Shown one piece after another: positions 1 to 8,702 of a stretch of DNA of 64,000 bases. Location: the NCBI RefSeq assembly GCF_963675905.1, contig NZ_OY780936.1, forward strand, positions 310,001 to 374,000, written 5' to 3'. Within the stretch, counting starts at the first letter, position 1, and each line of letters starts with the position of its first letter. The notes under the pieces were generated by a model. It made no database searches. It saw nothing but the letters and a program-made list of their open reading frames with translations, and had not been told where the DNA came from. This DNA comes from an uncultured Bacteroides sp. GTDB lineage: Bacteria; Bacteroidota; Bacteroidia; Bacteroidales; Bacteroidaceae. The position numbers and the translations under genes were made by a program.

Positions 1-2553
1 AATGCAATGAATTACACTTCAAGATGGCAGAATGAAGACATCAGTAACAACAAAGAGCTTATTGATTTAGCCAAGAGTAGTGTGAACAATACAGCATACA
101 GATATTACGGAACCGGCGATATGGGAGGTTCACCAACCATCTCTTCAGTAGCTTCACTAGAAAAAGGTATGAAAAGCAATGGCCCTGTAAAGATTATCAG
201 TTCACGCTCTTACCAGTTGTTCGAAGATTACCTTCCTTTCGATAAGCATCCCGAACTGCCTGTCTGTAAAGGAGAATTGCTAATGGATGTTCATGGTACG
301 GGATGCTACACATCACAAGCTGCAATGAAACGTTTTAACCGCCGTAATGAGCAGTTGGGCGATGCAGCAGAAAGATCATCTGTTATGGCAGACTTTCTGG
401 GTGGTGTTGCATATCCTGCAGCTACGCTCGACGAATCGTGGAAACGATTTATCTGGCATCAGTTCCATGACGATTTAACAGGGACAAGTATCCCTAAAGC
501 ATATACTTTTTCATGGAATGACGAGCTAATTGCTCAAAGTCGTTTTGCCGATATCATTAAAACCGCTACAGGATCTGTTTCACAAGCGCTCGACACAAAA
601 GTTAAAGGTACAGCGGTAGTAGTGTATAATTCCTTATCGTCAGCACACAAAGATGTTGTTACGGCAAATGTTCCGGTAGCAGGCAAGCCATCGGGTGTAA
701 GAGTGTTCAACAATAAAGGTAAGGAAATGCCTGCTCAGCTGGTATCTTATGCCAACGGTGTAGCTGCCATTACATTTGCTGCAGATGCTGCTCCGGTAAG
801 CTATTCTGTTTACGATGTTCGTTTCGGTAAAGCAAATGCAGGTAAAAGCAGCTTGAAAGTTACATCAAATACACTTGAGAATAGCGTATATAAAATTACA
901 TTGAATGCCGATGGAGATATCTCCTCTATTGTAGACAAACGAGTTAACCGCGAATTGGTTAAAAATGGAGCAGCCATTCGTCTGGCCTTTTTCCCTTCAA
1001 ATGAATCGTTCGAATGGCCGGCATGGGAAGTAATGAAGAAAGCAGTCGATGGTACACCTGTTTCAGTGAACGAAAACGTACGTATTTCAGTAGAAGAAAA
1101 CGGTCCGCTTTGTGCTACATTAAAGGTAGAAAGAAAGCATGCCAATTCTACTTTCGTGCAACACATCCGTTTAACTGAAGGAGCTGCTGATGATCGTATC
1201 GATATCATTAACGATGTTGACTGGGCATCACAGAATGCACTGCTCAAAGCAGAATTCCCACTCAATCTTTCCAACTCAAAAGCTACGTACGATTTAGGAC
1301 TAGGCTCTGTTGAAAGAGGTAACAATACCGATACTGCTTATGAAGTCTGTGCACAGCAATGGGCCGATTTAACCGACAAAGACGGAAGCTACGGAGTTTC
1401 TATTCTGAATAACTGCAAGTATGGCTGGGATAAACCAAATGACAACACCCTGCGTCTTACCCTGCTGCATACACCAAAAACAGACAAGTCATATACTTAT
1501 CAGGATAAGCAGGACTTAGGTCATCATGTATTTACATATTCCATAGTAGGCCACGTGGCATCTGCCGATCAGAAAGAAAAAACTGCATGGAAAGCAGATG
1601 CATTGAATAATCCAATGATCTCGTTCATCTCACCTAAGCATGCCGGTAAACTGGGCTCTGAGTTCTCGTTCGTAAAAACAAGTACCCCTCAGGTTGCGGT
1701 AAAAGCGTTGAAAAGATCAGAAGATGGCCAGTCGTATGTTGTTCGTTTATACGAGTTAAACGGTCAGGCAGCCAACAATGTAGAGATTGAATTCCCAACT
1801 GCTATAGAGTCGGCTCAGGAACTCAATGGTATTGAAGAAGCCATTGGCGAAGCAACCATAAAAGGAAACAAACTCATATTCAGCACCACAGCCTACAAAC
1901 CTAAAACATTCGGTGTAAAACTGAAAAAAGGAGCTATCGAATTACCTCAGTCGCTCAATATCCCTGTTGCGCTTGATTACAATGACCAAGCCTTTACGCC
2001 TGATGCATTCCGTAATACAGGCCGATTTGACAAGGAAGGAAATTCATATTCGGCAGACCTTATCGGTAAATCAGTAGTAAGTGATGGAATAACCTTCAAT
2101 ATTGCAGCTGTTGATGTAAACAACGTGGTTAAGTGCAAAAAGAACATTGTCCGTTTGCCGGAGAATAATCAGTGCACCAAGCTCTATATACTTGCATCAT
2201 CTGTTGATAAAGACCGTAAAGCAACCTTCAAGGTAGATGGAAAACAGTACACCTTCCAGGTGCCATACTATTCAGGATTCTTCGGACAATGGGGACAAAC
2301 AGGTTTCAGCGAAGGATATGTAAAAGATGCTACCCTGGCTTATGTAGGTTCTCACCGTCATACCCGCAAAGGAAACGAAGCTTATACATTTACCTATATG
2401 TTTAAGTTCTGCATTTCCTTACCACAAGGAGCCAAAGAACTGGAACTTCCTGATGATGAAAATATCGCAGTCTTTGCAGCTACTCTTTCCAATAACAGTA
2501 ATGATGATGTTAAGCCTGCATGCGAAATGAGAGCTTTACCTCTTCAAAAATAA
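1..2553 (+). CDS. GH38 alpha-mannosidase, C-terminal part (5' end outside window)
   Basis: The frame is open to the first base, so the gene starts upstream and the Met at base 7 is internal. The visible 850 residues hold the end of the catalytic barrel and the long beta-rich mid and C-terminal domains. Near residue 150 the stretch HQFHDDLTGTS matches the conserved HDxxTGT segment of GH38, which in characterised enzymes supplies a zinc-coordinating residue. The catalytic nucleophile region must lie upstream and cannot be checked. GH38 enzymes release alpha-linked mannose from N-glycans or mannans; a periplasmic location is likely in this group but the signal peptide is off-window. The next gene starts 32 bp downstream on the same strand, so the two probably form one carbohydrate-use operon. 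Confidence 0.85.
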   Translation, partial: NAMNYTSRWQNEDISNNKELIDLAKSSVNNTAYRYYGTGDMGGSPTISSVASLEKGMKSNGPVKIISSRSYQLFEDYLPFDKHPELPVCKGELLMDVHGTGCYTSQAAMKRFNRRNEQLGDAAERSSVMADFLGGVAYPAATLDESWKRFIWHQFHDDLTGTSIPKAYTFSWNDELIAQSRFADIIKTATGSVSQALDTKVKGTAVVVYNSLSSAHKDVVTANVPVAGKPSGVRVFNNKGKEMPAQLVSYANGVAAITFAADAAPVSYSVYDVRFGKANAGKSSLKVTSNTLENSVYKITLNADGDISSIVDKRVNRELVKNGAAIRLAFFPSNESFEWPAWEVMKKAVDGTPVSVNENVRISVEENGPLCATLKVERKHANSTFVQHIRLTEGAADDRIDIINDVDWASQNALLKAEFPLNLSNSKATYDLGLGSVERGNNTDTAYEVCAQQWADLTDKDGSYGVSILNNCKYGWDKPNDNTLRLTLLHTPKTDKSYTYQDKQDLGHHVFTYSIVGHVASADQKEKTAWKADALNNPMISFISPKHAGKLGSEFSFVKTSTPQVAVKALKRSEDGQSYVVRLYELNGQAANNVEIEFPTAIESAQELNGIEEAIGEATIKGNKLIFSTTAYKPKTFGVKLKKGAIELPQSLNIPVALDYNDQAFTPDAFRNTGRFDKEGNSYSADLIGKSVVSDGITFNIAAVDVNNVVKCKKNIVRLPENNQCTKLYILASSVDKDRKATFKVDGKQYTFQVPYYSGFFGQWGQTGFSEGYVKDATLAYVGSHRHTRKGNEAYTFTYMFKFCISLPQGAKELELPDDENIAVFAATLSNNSNDDVKPACEMRALPLQK

Positions 2554-2585
2554 CAGAAACAGTATAACAGATACCAAGATATATA

Positions 2586-5102
2586 ATGAAGAAAATAGTA
2601 ATGACTCTCAGCGTAATGTTTACTACGCTGGGAGGATGTTTGGCCGGTAATATTTATCAGCCCCAGATGAAGAATGAATTGAGAGCTCCGGCATACCCTT
2701 TGGTAACGGTAGACCCCTATACATCGGGGTGGTCGTTTTCAAACAACCTGTATGATGAGACAATAAAACACTGGACCGGTAAGAAACAACAGCTTATAGG
2801 AGTGATTACCGTTGATAACAAAGCGTACCGTTTTATGGGAGAGGAGCAAGTTCCCATGAAACCAATCGTTCCAATGGCTGCTTATAAACCATGGGATGCT
2901 TCCTATACTTTCGAAACTTCGGCAAACGACTGGATGAAAAGTAACTTCAACGATGCAGCCTGGAAAAAAGGCAAAGGCTCGTTTGGTTCCGAAGGACGTT
3001 TAAAGTTTCAAACCTCCTGGACAACATCGGATGTATGGGTGCGCAGAGAATTTGTCTTAACGCAAGCCTCTCTTAGCAAAGAACTTATTCTGGAGTATTC
3101 TCACGATGACAATCTGGAGCTATACATCAATGGCACCAAGGTTATCGACACAGGTAATGCCTGTCAGAGTAATGCTATCCTTAAGTTGTCGCCTCAGTTC
3201 AAGTCTGCCTTAAAAGCCGGAAAAAATGTTATTGCCGCCCATTGTAAAAACACAGGTGGTGAAGCTTTTCTCGACTTTGGTATTCTCGAAAAAAGAACAG
3301 ATGCACAATGCTTCCCCAGAACTGCCAAACAGATTTCGGCAAACGTAATGCCAACGCAAACATTCTATAAGTTCCAGTGTGGCGGTGTTCAGCTCGATCT
3401 TGTCTTTACGGCTCCTTTGCTAATGGATAACCTCGACCTCATGTCTCGTCCGGTTAATTACATCTCTTACCAGGTAAAGTCTATCGATAAAGCGAAGCAT
3501 AACGTAGCCATTTACTTTGATGCTTCTCCGGAGTGGGCACAAGATAATGTTTACCAGCCGGTACAATCAAAAATGCAGCAGACCGATAATCTGTACATGC
3601 TTAGTTCCGGAACAAAGGAACAAAAGGTGTTGGGTAAAAAAGGAGACGATGTGCACATTGACTGGGGTTATTTATACCTTGCCGCTAAGAAGAACAGCAA
3701 CGTTACCGCTTCTGTAGGTGTTTCCGGCAAAGTAAAGCGCAGCTTCATTGCCAATGCAAAACTCGATAATAAGTGCGATGCTTCATTGTCCGGCGATCTT
3801 TCAGATAAAATGGAAGCCCTGGCTATTTCCGATAACCTTCGCACTGTTGATAGCAAAGGTGCCAGTGGTTACGTAATGCTTGCCTACGATGATCTTTACT
3901 CCATTCAGTACTTTAACGATAATCTTCGTCCTTACTGGAACCGTAATGGCAACAAAACAATTGCCGACGAGTTGCAACTTGCAGCAAAGGAGTACGATTC
4001 TGTAATGGCCAAGTGTGCGGCATTCGATGAGAAACTGATGAAAGATGCAACCGCAGCAGGAGGTAAGAAATATGCAGAACTGTGTGCTCTTGCTTACCGT
4101 CAGGCTATCTCGGCTCACAAACTGGTGGAGAGCAATAACGGCGACCTGCTGTTCCTGTCAAAAGAGAATTTTAGCAACGGCTCCATTGGAACGGTAGATG
4201 TCTCTTATCCGTCGGTTCCGCTGTTCCTTGTTTACAACACAGCCCTGGCAAAAGGATTGATGAATCATATTTTCTATTACAGCGAAAGCGGAAAATGGAC
4301 CAAACCTTTCGCAGCACATGATATTGGTACCTATCCTTTAGGAAACGGACAGACTTATGGTGGCGATATGCCGGTAGAAGAATCGGGCAATATGCTTATA
4401 ATGAGTGCAGCGGTATGCTTAATTGACGGTAACCCCGATTATGCAATCAAGCATTGGAAAGTACTGACCACCTGGACCGATTATCTGGTAGAATACGGAT
4501 TAGACCCGGCCAACCAGCTTTGTACCGACGACTTTGCCGGACACTTTGCACACAACGTAAACCTGTCTGTAAAAGCCATTATGGGTATTTCCGGCTATGC
4601 AAAGATGGCCGAGATGCAGGGCAAAACAGATGTAGCACAAAAGTATATGCAGATTGCCAGAGATATGGCAGCCAAATGCGAGAAGATGGCCGATGACGGA
4701 GATCATTACAGACTCACTTTTGATAAACCGGGCACCTGGAGTCAGAAGTACAATATGATCTGGGATAAATTATTTGGAACAAAACTGTTCAGTCAGGCTG
4801 TTTACGATAAAGAACTCTCATTCTATCTCACAAAACAGAATAAGTATGGTCTTCCGTTGGATAACAGAGAGAAGTACACCAAGTCCGACTGGATTATCTG
4901 GACAGCATCCCTTGCCGACAATAAGGATGTAACAAATAAATTAGTAACACCCGTATGGAACTACGCAAACGAAACCCCCACCAGAGTGCCATTAAGTGAC
5001 TGGCACCAAACAGACAGCGGTCGCCAGAGAGGTTTCCAGGCACGTTCCGTTGTTGGCGGATATTACATGCTTCTGTTAAAAGATAAGATGCTGGGGAAAT
5101 AA
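2586..5102 (+). CDS. DUF4965/glutaminase-A-like large secreted lipoprotein
   Basis: 838 residues. The N-terminus is a lipoprotein signal (hydrophobic stretch then LGGC, Cys at 18), so it is probably tethered to a membrane. The long body matches the DUF4964-DUF5127-DUF4965-DUF1793 arrangement often annotated as glutaminase A-like, for example FNDNLRPYWNRNG and the C-terminal HQTDSGRQRGFQARSVVGG. Between about residues 100 and 235 there is a separate beta-rich segment (WMKSNFNDAAW, then DDNLELYINGTKVID) typical of a galactose-binding-like domain of glycosidases, inserted between the DUF4964-like start and the rest. In Bacteroides such proteins sit in polysaccharide utilisation loci beside glycosidases, as here after a GH38 enzyme. 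The true substrate is unknown; I would not call it a glutaminase from sequence alone. Confidence 0.8.
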   Translation: MKKIVMTLSVMFTTLGGCLAGNIYQPQMKNELRAPAYPLVTVDPYTSGWSFSNNLYDETIKHWTGKKQQLIGVITVDNKAYRFMGEEQVPMKPIVPMAAYKPWDASYTFETSANDWMKSNFNDAAWKKGKGSFGSEGRLKFQTSWTTSDVWVRREFVLTQASLSKELILEYSHDDNLELYINGTKVIDTGNACQSNAILKLSPQFKSALKAGKNVIAAHCKNTGGEAFLDFGILEKRTDAQCFPRTAKQISANVMPTQTFYKFQCGGVQLDLVFTAPLLMDNLDLMSRPVNYISYQVKSIDKAKHNVAIYFDASPEWAQDNVYQPVQSKMQQTDNLYMLSSGTKEQKVLGKKGDDVHIDWGYLYLAAKKNSNVTASVGVSGKVKRSFIANAKLDNKCDASLSGDLSDKMEALAISDNLRTVDSKGASGYVMLAYDDLYSIQYFNDNLRPYWNRNGNKTIADELQLAAKEYDSVMAKCAAFDEKLMKDATAAGGKKYAELCALAYRQAISAHKLVESNNGDLLFLSKENFSNGSIGTVDVSYPSVPLFLVYNTALAKGLMNHIFYYSESGKWTKPFAAHDIGTYPLGNGQTYGGDMPVEESGNMLIMSAAVCLIDGNPDYAIKHWKVLTTWTDYLVEYGLDPANQLCTDDFAGHFAHNVNLSVKAIMGISGYAKMAEMQGKTDVAQKYMQIARDMAAKCEKMADDGDHYRLTFDKPGTWSQKYNMIWDKLFGTKLFSQAVYDKELSFYLTKQNKYGLPLDNREKYTKSDWIIWTASLADNKDVTNKLVTPVWNYANETPTRVPLSDWHQTDSGRQRGFQARSVVGGYYMLLLKDKMLGK

Positions 5103-5137
5103 GCCCCCCTTATATTTTTAGGTTAGGTACGTAGATC

Positions 5138-5206
5138 AGTATGCCTTTTTCGTATTCCGGAGTTCATTGTAATCCTGAAATACGAAAACAGGCATACTTT
5201 TTTTTG
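5138..5206 (+). terminator. Rho-independent terminator after the GH38-DUF4965 operon
   Basis: A long hairpin opens with AGTATGCC at 5138 and closes with GGCATACT ending at 5198. The arms stay paired with few mismatches through the CGTATT/AATACG core, and a T-run follows at 5199-5205. It starts 35 bases after the upstream stop codon. Confidence 0.85.
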
Positions 5207-5282
5207 TTTTTTCGCATCTTTATAAACTAACTTTCATTAAGTATTGTTTTAAATAAGTAATAAAGAAACTTATTGATATACA

Positions 5283-5846
5283 ATGAAAAAGAATTTATCA
5301 TTTTTCCTTTTAATCGTTTTCGGCCTTTTGATTCTTATCTATTCAAAAGGCTGTAGCAATACTGCTACCATCCCCTTAAAAAGAAATGCGAAACTGGAAG
5401 ATTCAATAAGAACTTATAATTACGACACAATAAAATTTGCCCGTTCCAGTTCTAAAAACTCAATTCCCATTGTAAAACTGTATTTAGGATTTTACGGCAA
5501 AAAATATTTCATTATAGACACCGGCGCCACCGTTTCAATTATCGATACGGGATGGATTAAAGATCATCAGGACTTGATAGAGTATATCCGCAAAACCGAT
5601 TTTATGAGATTGCAATCCTTCTCGGAAAAAACCAGCAGTAATATATCCTACATTATGGGGCTACCTATAAATGGCATTCTGCATGAGTTTGTTATGCTCG
5701 ATATTCATTCCTTAAGAGAAAGCTGCCGACTTTCCGGTTATGATGTTATAGGAATCCTCGGGTCCGATTTCCTGTCTAAAAACAAGTATATAATAGACTA
5801 TAATAAAAGATGCCTTTACCGGTCTTTTACTCCGTTAAATAACTAA
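5283..5846 (+). CDS. Retropepsin-like aspartyl protease-fold membrane protein
   Basis: 187 residues. An N-terminal hydrophobic stretch (residues 5-20) is followed by a Cys at 24 in SKGC, which could be a loose lipobox or simply the end of a membrane anchor. FIIDTGATVSIID (DTGA at 79-82) is the active-site signature of clan AA retroviral-type aspartic peptidases. A second family hallmark, GILGSDFLSKNKYIIDY, lies at about 159-175. One DTGA per chain means it would act as a dimer. It is monocistronic between the terminator upstream and the convergent ATPase gene 14 bp downstream. Substrate unknown. Confidence 0.7.
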   Translation: MKKNLSFFLLIVFGLLILIYSKGCSNTATIPLKRNAKLEDSIRTYNYDTIKFARSSSKNSIPIVKLYLGFYGKKYFIIDTGATVSIIDTGWIKDHQDLIEYIRKTDFMRLQSFSEKTSSNISYIMGLPINGILHEFVMLDIHSLRESCRLSGYDVIGILGSDFLSKNKYIIDYNKRCLYRSFTPLNN

Positions 5847-5860
5847 CCGTGGTTTCTGCC

Positions 5861-7126
5861 TTACAAGCTTAACAGCCATTTCCATATTGGGAGGACTTCA
5901 ATCGTTTTATCGTCCACCTCCAATGTTCGTTCCGTATCCCGTGTAACAATCAACAACTTGTTGCACTCCAGTACTTCGGTTATTTTCAGTAAAGCTTTTA
6001 CTTCCCTGTCAAACGTACCATCACTATTGTCGAGATTGTAACACACCTGAATAGCTGTATAAACATCCGGAATATAGAAATCGACCTCAATACCCTGATT
6101 GTAGAAATAAACGGCATCGTTGCGACCGTATTTACGCAGTAAGTTCACAGCCACCATATTCTCCAGTAAAGAGGTGTTTGCATCCAACAAAAAAAGATTC
6201 AGAATACCATTATCCGTGTAATAATACTTAGGCAAAGTTTCTTTATCTACCAATTTGCCTGCTATGTTCTGTACCGGATTTATAAGCCATGCATCTTTGG
6301 CATATTCCATATAGTTAATAACAGTCTGTGTTCCTACCTTTGCTCCGGTGGACGACACAACATTTGCTATTCGAGTAAATGATAAAGGTTGTTTTACGCT
6401 TTCGGCCAGTTTCTTAAATAAAATGCGCAAAGCAAAAGTATTTCCCACTCCATGACGGGCGGCAATATCTCCCAGATATATTTTTTGATAAACACTTGTC
6501 AGATAATCCCTTTTAGCAGAAAGGTCGGCTCCTTCCGGAAATCCGCCAAAGTAAAAGTAGTCGTTAAACTTTCGCAATACATCAGCTTTGCCTTCCGTAG
6601 ATAACAAGTGGTTGGCAGTAGCTGGGATATTGTTTGCATTCAGAAACTCTTTGAACGAGTACGGATAAATATCAACAGGAATATAACGTCCGCCCAGTGT
6701 AGTCTGGATGTCCTGGCTCAGCATTTTTGCATTGCTTCCCGTGATATAAACCCGGTGTTTGGTATCTGCCATTCGGCGGGCAAATTTTTCCCATCCGGGT
6801 ATATTTTGTATCTCGTCAAGAAACAGGATAGGCTTCTTTCCGTACATCTCTAAATGAACCTCCAATAGCAGATTCAAATCTTCTGCCCCCATTCCGGAAA
6901 GACGTTCATCTTCAAAATTGATGTAAAGCATCTCATCCCACTGCACGCCTTGAGCCAGTAATTGCTGCATCTGCTGATAAAGCAGAAACGATTTTCCAGC
7001 TCTCCGGATACCCACAAATACGTAGTTGCCGAATTCCTCAAAAGTGAAATCGCGAGGAATTACCTTATACTTTGGAACCTCCAGTTGATTGTCGGCTATA
7101 ACCGTTTTCAGAATGTTTTTGTCCAT
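5861..7126 (-). CDS. AAA ATPase with DUF4143 C-terminal domain
   Basis: 421 residues, full length for the family. Walker A is GIRRAGKSFLL at about residue 38, Walker B is PILFLDEIQNI at about 93, and the sensor-like VYITGSNAKMLS lies near 125. The C-terminal half has the DUF4143 layout ending in a PD-(D/E)XK-like stretch (VYFYNQGIEVDFYIPD). These ATPases are abundant in Bacteroidales and have no firmly established role. A strong promoter with three palindromes lies immediately upstream, so expression is probably tightly controlled. It converges on the retropepsin-like gene. Confidence 0.88.
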   Translation of the reverse strand: MDKNILKTVIADNQLEVPKYKVIPRDFTFEEFGNYVFVGIRRAGKSFLLYQQMQQLLAQGVQWDEMLYINFEDERLSGMGAEDLNLLLEVHLEMYGKKPILFLDEIQNIPGWEKFARRMADTKHRVYITGSNAKMLSQDIQTTLGGRYIPVDIYPYSFKEFLNANNIPATANHLLSTEGKADVLRKFNDYFYFGGFPEGADLSAKRDYLTSVYQKIYLGDIAARHGVGNTFALRILFKKLAESVKQPLSFTRIANVVSSTGAKVGTQTVINYMEYAKDAWLINPVQNIAGKLVDKETLPKYYYTDNGILNLFLLDANTSLLENMVAVNLLRKYGRNDAVYFYNQGIEVDFYIPDVYTAIQVCYNLDNSDGTFDREVKALLKITEVLECNKLLIVTRDTERTLEVDDKTIEVLPIWKWLLSL

Positions 7127-7135
7127 ATCTTCCTG

Positions 7136-7227
7136 TTTTTATTCTGTTGATAAAACAAATATAGCTTGTTTTTGTTTTATACACAAAACAAAAATGGATT
7201 ATTTTTATTTTGTGGACAGAATAAAAA
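7136..7227 (-). promoter_or_regulatory. Promoter of the DUF4143 gene covered by three 26-bp palindromes at 33-bp spacing
   Basis: Three palindromes occupy 7136-7161, 7169-7194 and 7202-7227, with centres at 7148.5, 7181.5 and 7214.5, exactly 33 bp apart. Half-sites follow TTTTTRTTYTRT; copies 2 and 3 match in 11 of 12 positions between arms, copy 1 in 8 of 12. On the minus strand a perfect Bacteroides promoter overlaps them: TTTG at 7187-7184, 20 bp, then TATATTTG at 7163-7156. The -33 box is inside palindrome 2 and the -7 box inside palindrome 1. A bound protein would therefore block transcription of the ATPase gene starting at 7126. Confidence 0.7.
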
Positions 7228-7274
7228 TAGGAAATGCAGCGTTTTGGAGATTGTTTATGCCCTTTATAGAAATG

Positions 7275-7312
7275 CAAAAAGAGCCTCTCTTCAAGATAAG
7301 AAGAAAAGCTCT
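7275..7312 (-). terminator. Terminator after the amidase gene
   Basis: On the minus strand AGAGC (7312-7308) pairs with GCTCT (7284-7280) around an inner CTTC/GAAG stem, followed by five T at 7279-7275. It lies 10 bases past the amidase stop codon. Confidence 0.6.
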
Positions 7313-7321
7313 GCTGGTTTT

Positions 7322-7768
7322 TTATTCCCACGTTTCATCCAGAACCGAGAAACAGGGGCATTCCTTAATCCTTTCCCAAGGATCTATAATGCCGTTATAA
7401 TTCTTGTCCGGACTCAAATCACGATGGCCTACTACCTTGCAGCCGGGGAACTCTTTAAGTAACTTGCTAACCAGGGCGTGCAGTGCAATTTGCTGTGATA
7501 GTGTACGAGTATCGGCCGGTTTGCCGTTGATGTCCAGTCCGCCTTCGTAGCAGATGCCCAGAGACTTTGCATTGTATCCGCGAGCGTGCGCTCCAACTTC
7601 ATCGTGACTTCGCATAGGTTCCACTTTGCCGTTTTTACGAATGTAGTAGTGATAACCCCACGAACTGAATCCTCTTACCTTGTGTGCTGAATTAATGTCT
7701 TGTGCCGTAATATCTCTATCCACTCTCGTTGCCGAGCAGTGAATTACAATTAAATTTATTTCTCTCAT
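7322..7768 (-). CDS. N-acetylmuramoyl-L-alanine amidase (Amidase_2, phage type)
   Basis: 148 residues, the size of T7-lysozyme-like amidases. The zinc ligand pattern is visible: VIHCSAT near the start (His at 9), HARGYN in the middle, and VGHRDLSPDKNY near 115-126. It cleaves the bond between N-acetylmuramic acid and L-alanine in peptidoglycan. No signal peptide is present, as in phage endolysins. It is the last gene of a minus-strand set (HU, coiled-coil protein, amidase) that recurs in Bacteroides accessory regions, often near capsule loci. A 479-bp repeat array separates it from the gene upstream. Confidence 0.92.
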   Translation of the reverse strand: MREINLIVIHCSATRVDRDITAQDINSAHKVRGFSSWGYHYYIRKNGKVEPMRSHDEVGAHARGYNAKSLGICYEGGLDINGKPADTRTLSQQIALHALVSKLLKEFPGCKVVGHRDLSPDKNYNGIIDPWERIKECPCFSVLDETWE

Positions 7769-7775
7769 GTTGTTT

Positions 7776-8247
7776 TGCCGTTATTTTATTAAAATGCCGT
7801 AATCTTGTTTGGAAACTCCAATAAACAGGGCTTTCTAAATCTACGAATGCCGTTATTTGTATTTCATTCCCGTAATTTATTTGCTAATGCCGTATTTCTG
7901 ATTCCGGAATCCCATAAACTAGTCTTTCTAGAACCTTAAATGCCGTAATTTCTATTTCGTTCCCGTAAATAATTTCTCAATGCCGTAATCTTGTTTGGAA
8001 ACTCCAATAAACAGGGCTTTCTAAATCTACGAATGCCGTTATTTGTATTTCATTCCCGTAATTTATTTGCTAATGCCGTATTTCTGATTCCGGAATCCCA
8101 TAAACAAGTCTTTCTAGAACCTTAAATGCCGTAATTTCTATTTCGTTCCCGTAAATAATTTCCCAAATGCCGTAATCTTGATTTGGAAACCCTATAAACA
8201 CGGCATTCAGATTCCCGAATGCCGTAATTCTGTTTTCTGTGCCGTAA
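7776..8247. repeat. Higher-order tandem repeat (186-bp unit, 53+40+53+40 sub-units)
   Basis: Two nearly identical 186-bp copies (7794-7979 and 7980-8166) are followed by a diverged partial copy from 8167. Each copy is A(53)-B(40)-C(53)-D(40), every sub-unit opening with ATGCCGT; A resembles C and B resembles D, so a 93-bp ancestor was doubled twice. TGCCGT occurs 12 times (first 7776, last 8240), and CCCGTAA occurs inside each B and D unit. Differences between the two full copies are few (for example AAACTAGTC versus AAACAAGTC). The array fills the whole gap between the coiled-coil gene and the amidase, with no ORF through it. Confidence 0.95.
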
Positions 8248-8517
8248 TTATTGCCTGTCCTTGCAACCTGTTGCCAGACATTGCCCTTTAAGAGCGGTGT
8301 TTAGTTGCGCGTTCAGCGTAATCATCTCCTGATACATTTGCTTTACTTTCTCGGAAAGCTCGAAGTAATCCTTCTCAAAGCGGGTTACCTGCTCCATCAG
8401 GTAGTCGAACTGACTCTTTACCAGCTCGGTGAAATCCTGCACCTCCTTGGCATCCTTCTTTTTTAGAAAAGGAAGTACCATTTGCAAGATGTTTATTATG
8501 CCATCTAAAATTTTCAT
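8248..8517 (-). CDS. Small coiled-coil protein with hydrophobic N-terminus
   Basis: 89 residues of unknown family. Residues 1-18 (MKILDGIINILQMVLPFL) form an amphipathic or membrane-associated helix, followed by KKKD. Residues 25-75 have heptad-like spacing expected of a coiled coil (FTELVKSQFDYLMEQVTRF, then LSEKVKQMYQEM). The C-terminus has two Cys. It sits between the HU gene and the amidase, where Bacteroides often encode a tiny 'smalltalk'-type protein; this one is longer and I do not recognise it as that family. A holin- or spanin-like partner for the amidase is possible but unproven. Confidence 0.65.
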   Translation of the reverse strand: MKILDGIINILQMVLPFLKKKDAKEVQDFTELVKSQFDYLMEQVTRFEKDYFELSEKVKQMYQEMITLNAQLNTALKGQCLATGCKDRQ

Positions 8518-8633
8518 GTTTTTGTTTTTACTGATTAATAATTTGAAATAGGAGAGGGGTGTCCGCTTTTAGGAAGAGTCTCGGAATTTACCGGATTTTC
8601 TTTATCAATGCGGACTTAGAAAAGTACCTGTGC

Positions 8634-8665
8634 ACCAACAGTTTTATTTGTTTATCGCTGTTGGT
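8634..8665. other. Stem-loop between HU and coiled-coil genes
   Basis: ACCAACAG (8634-8641) and CTGTTGGT (8658-8665) form a perfect 8-bp stem with a 16-base loop, 38 bases past the HU stop codon on the minus strand. A second pair, GTCCGC near 8561 and GCGGAC near 8610, lies next to it. This 185-bp gap holds no convincing ORF. Confidence 0.45.
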
Positions 8666-8702
8666 AACACAGAGTATTCCTTTTCAAAGCTGTAGGTCCT
8701 GA

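Noticed and set aside
810-1325. 171-residue antisense ORF inside the mannosidase gene
   Set aside because: It is a shadow of the coding frame with no recognisable domain or ribosome-binding site.
7776-8247. CRISPR-like array
   Set aside because: Repeats are directly adjacent with related, not unique, sequence between boxes; sub-unit sizes alternate 53/40 and no cas gene is present.
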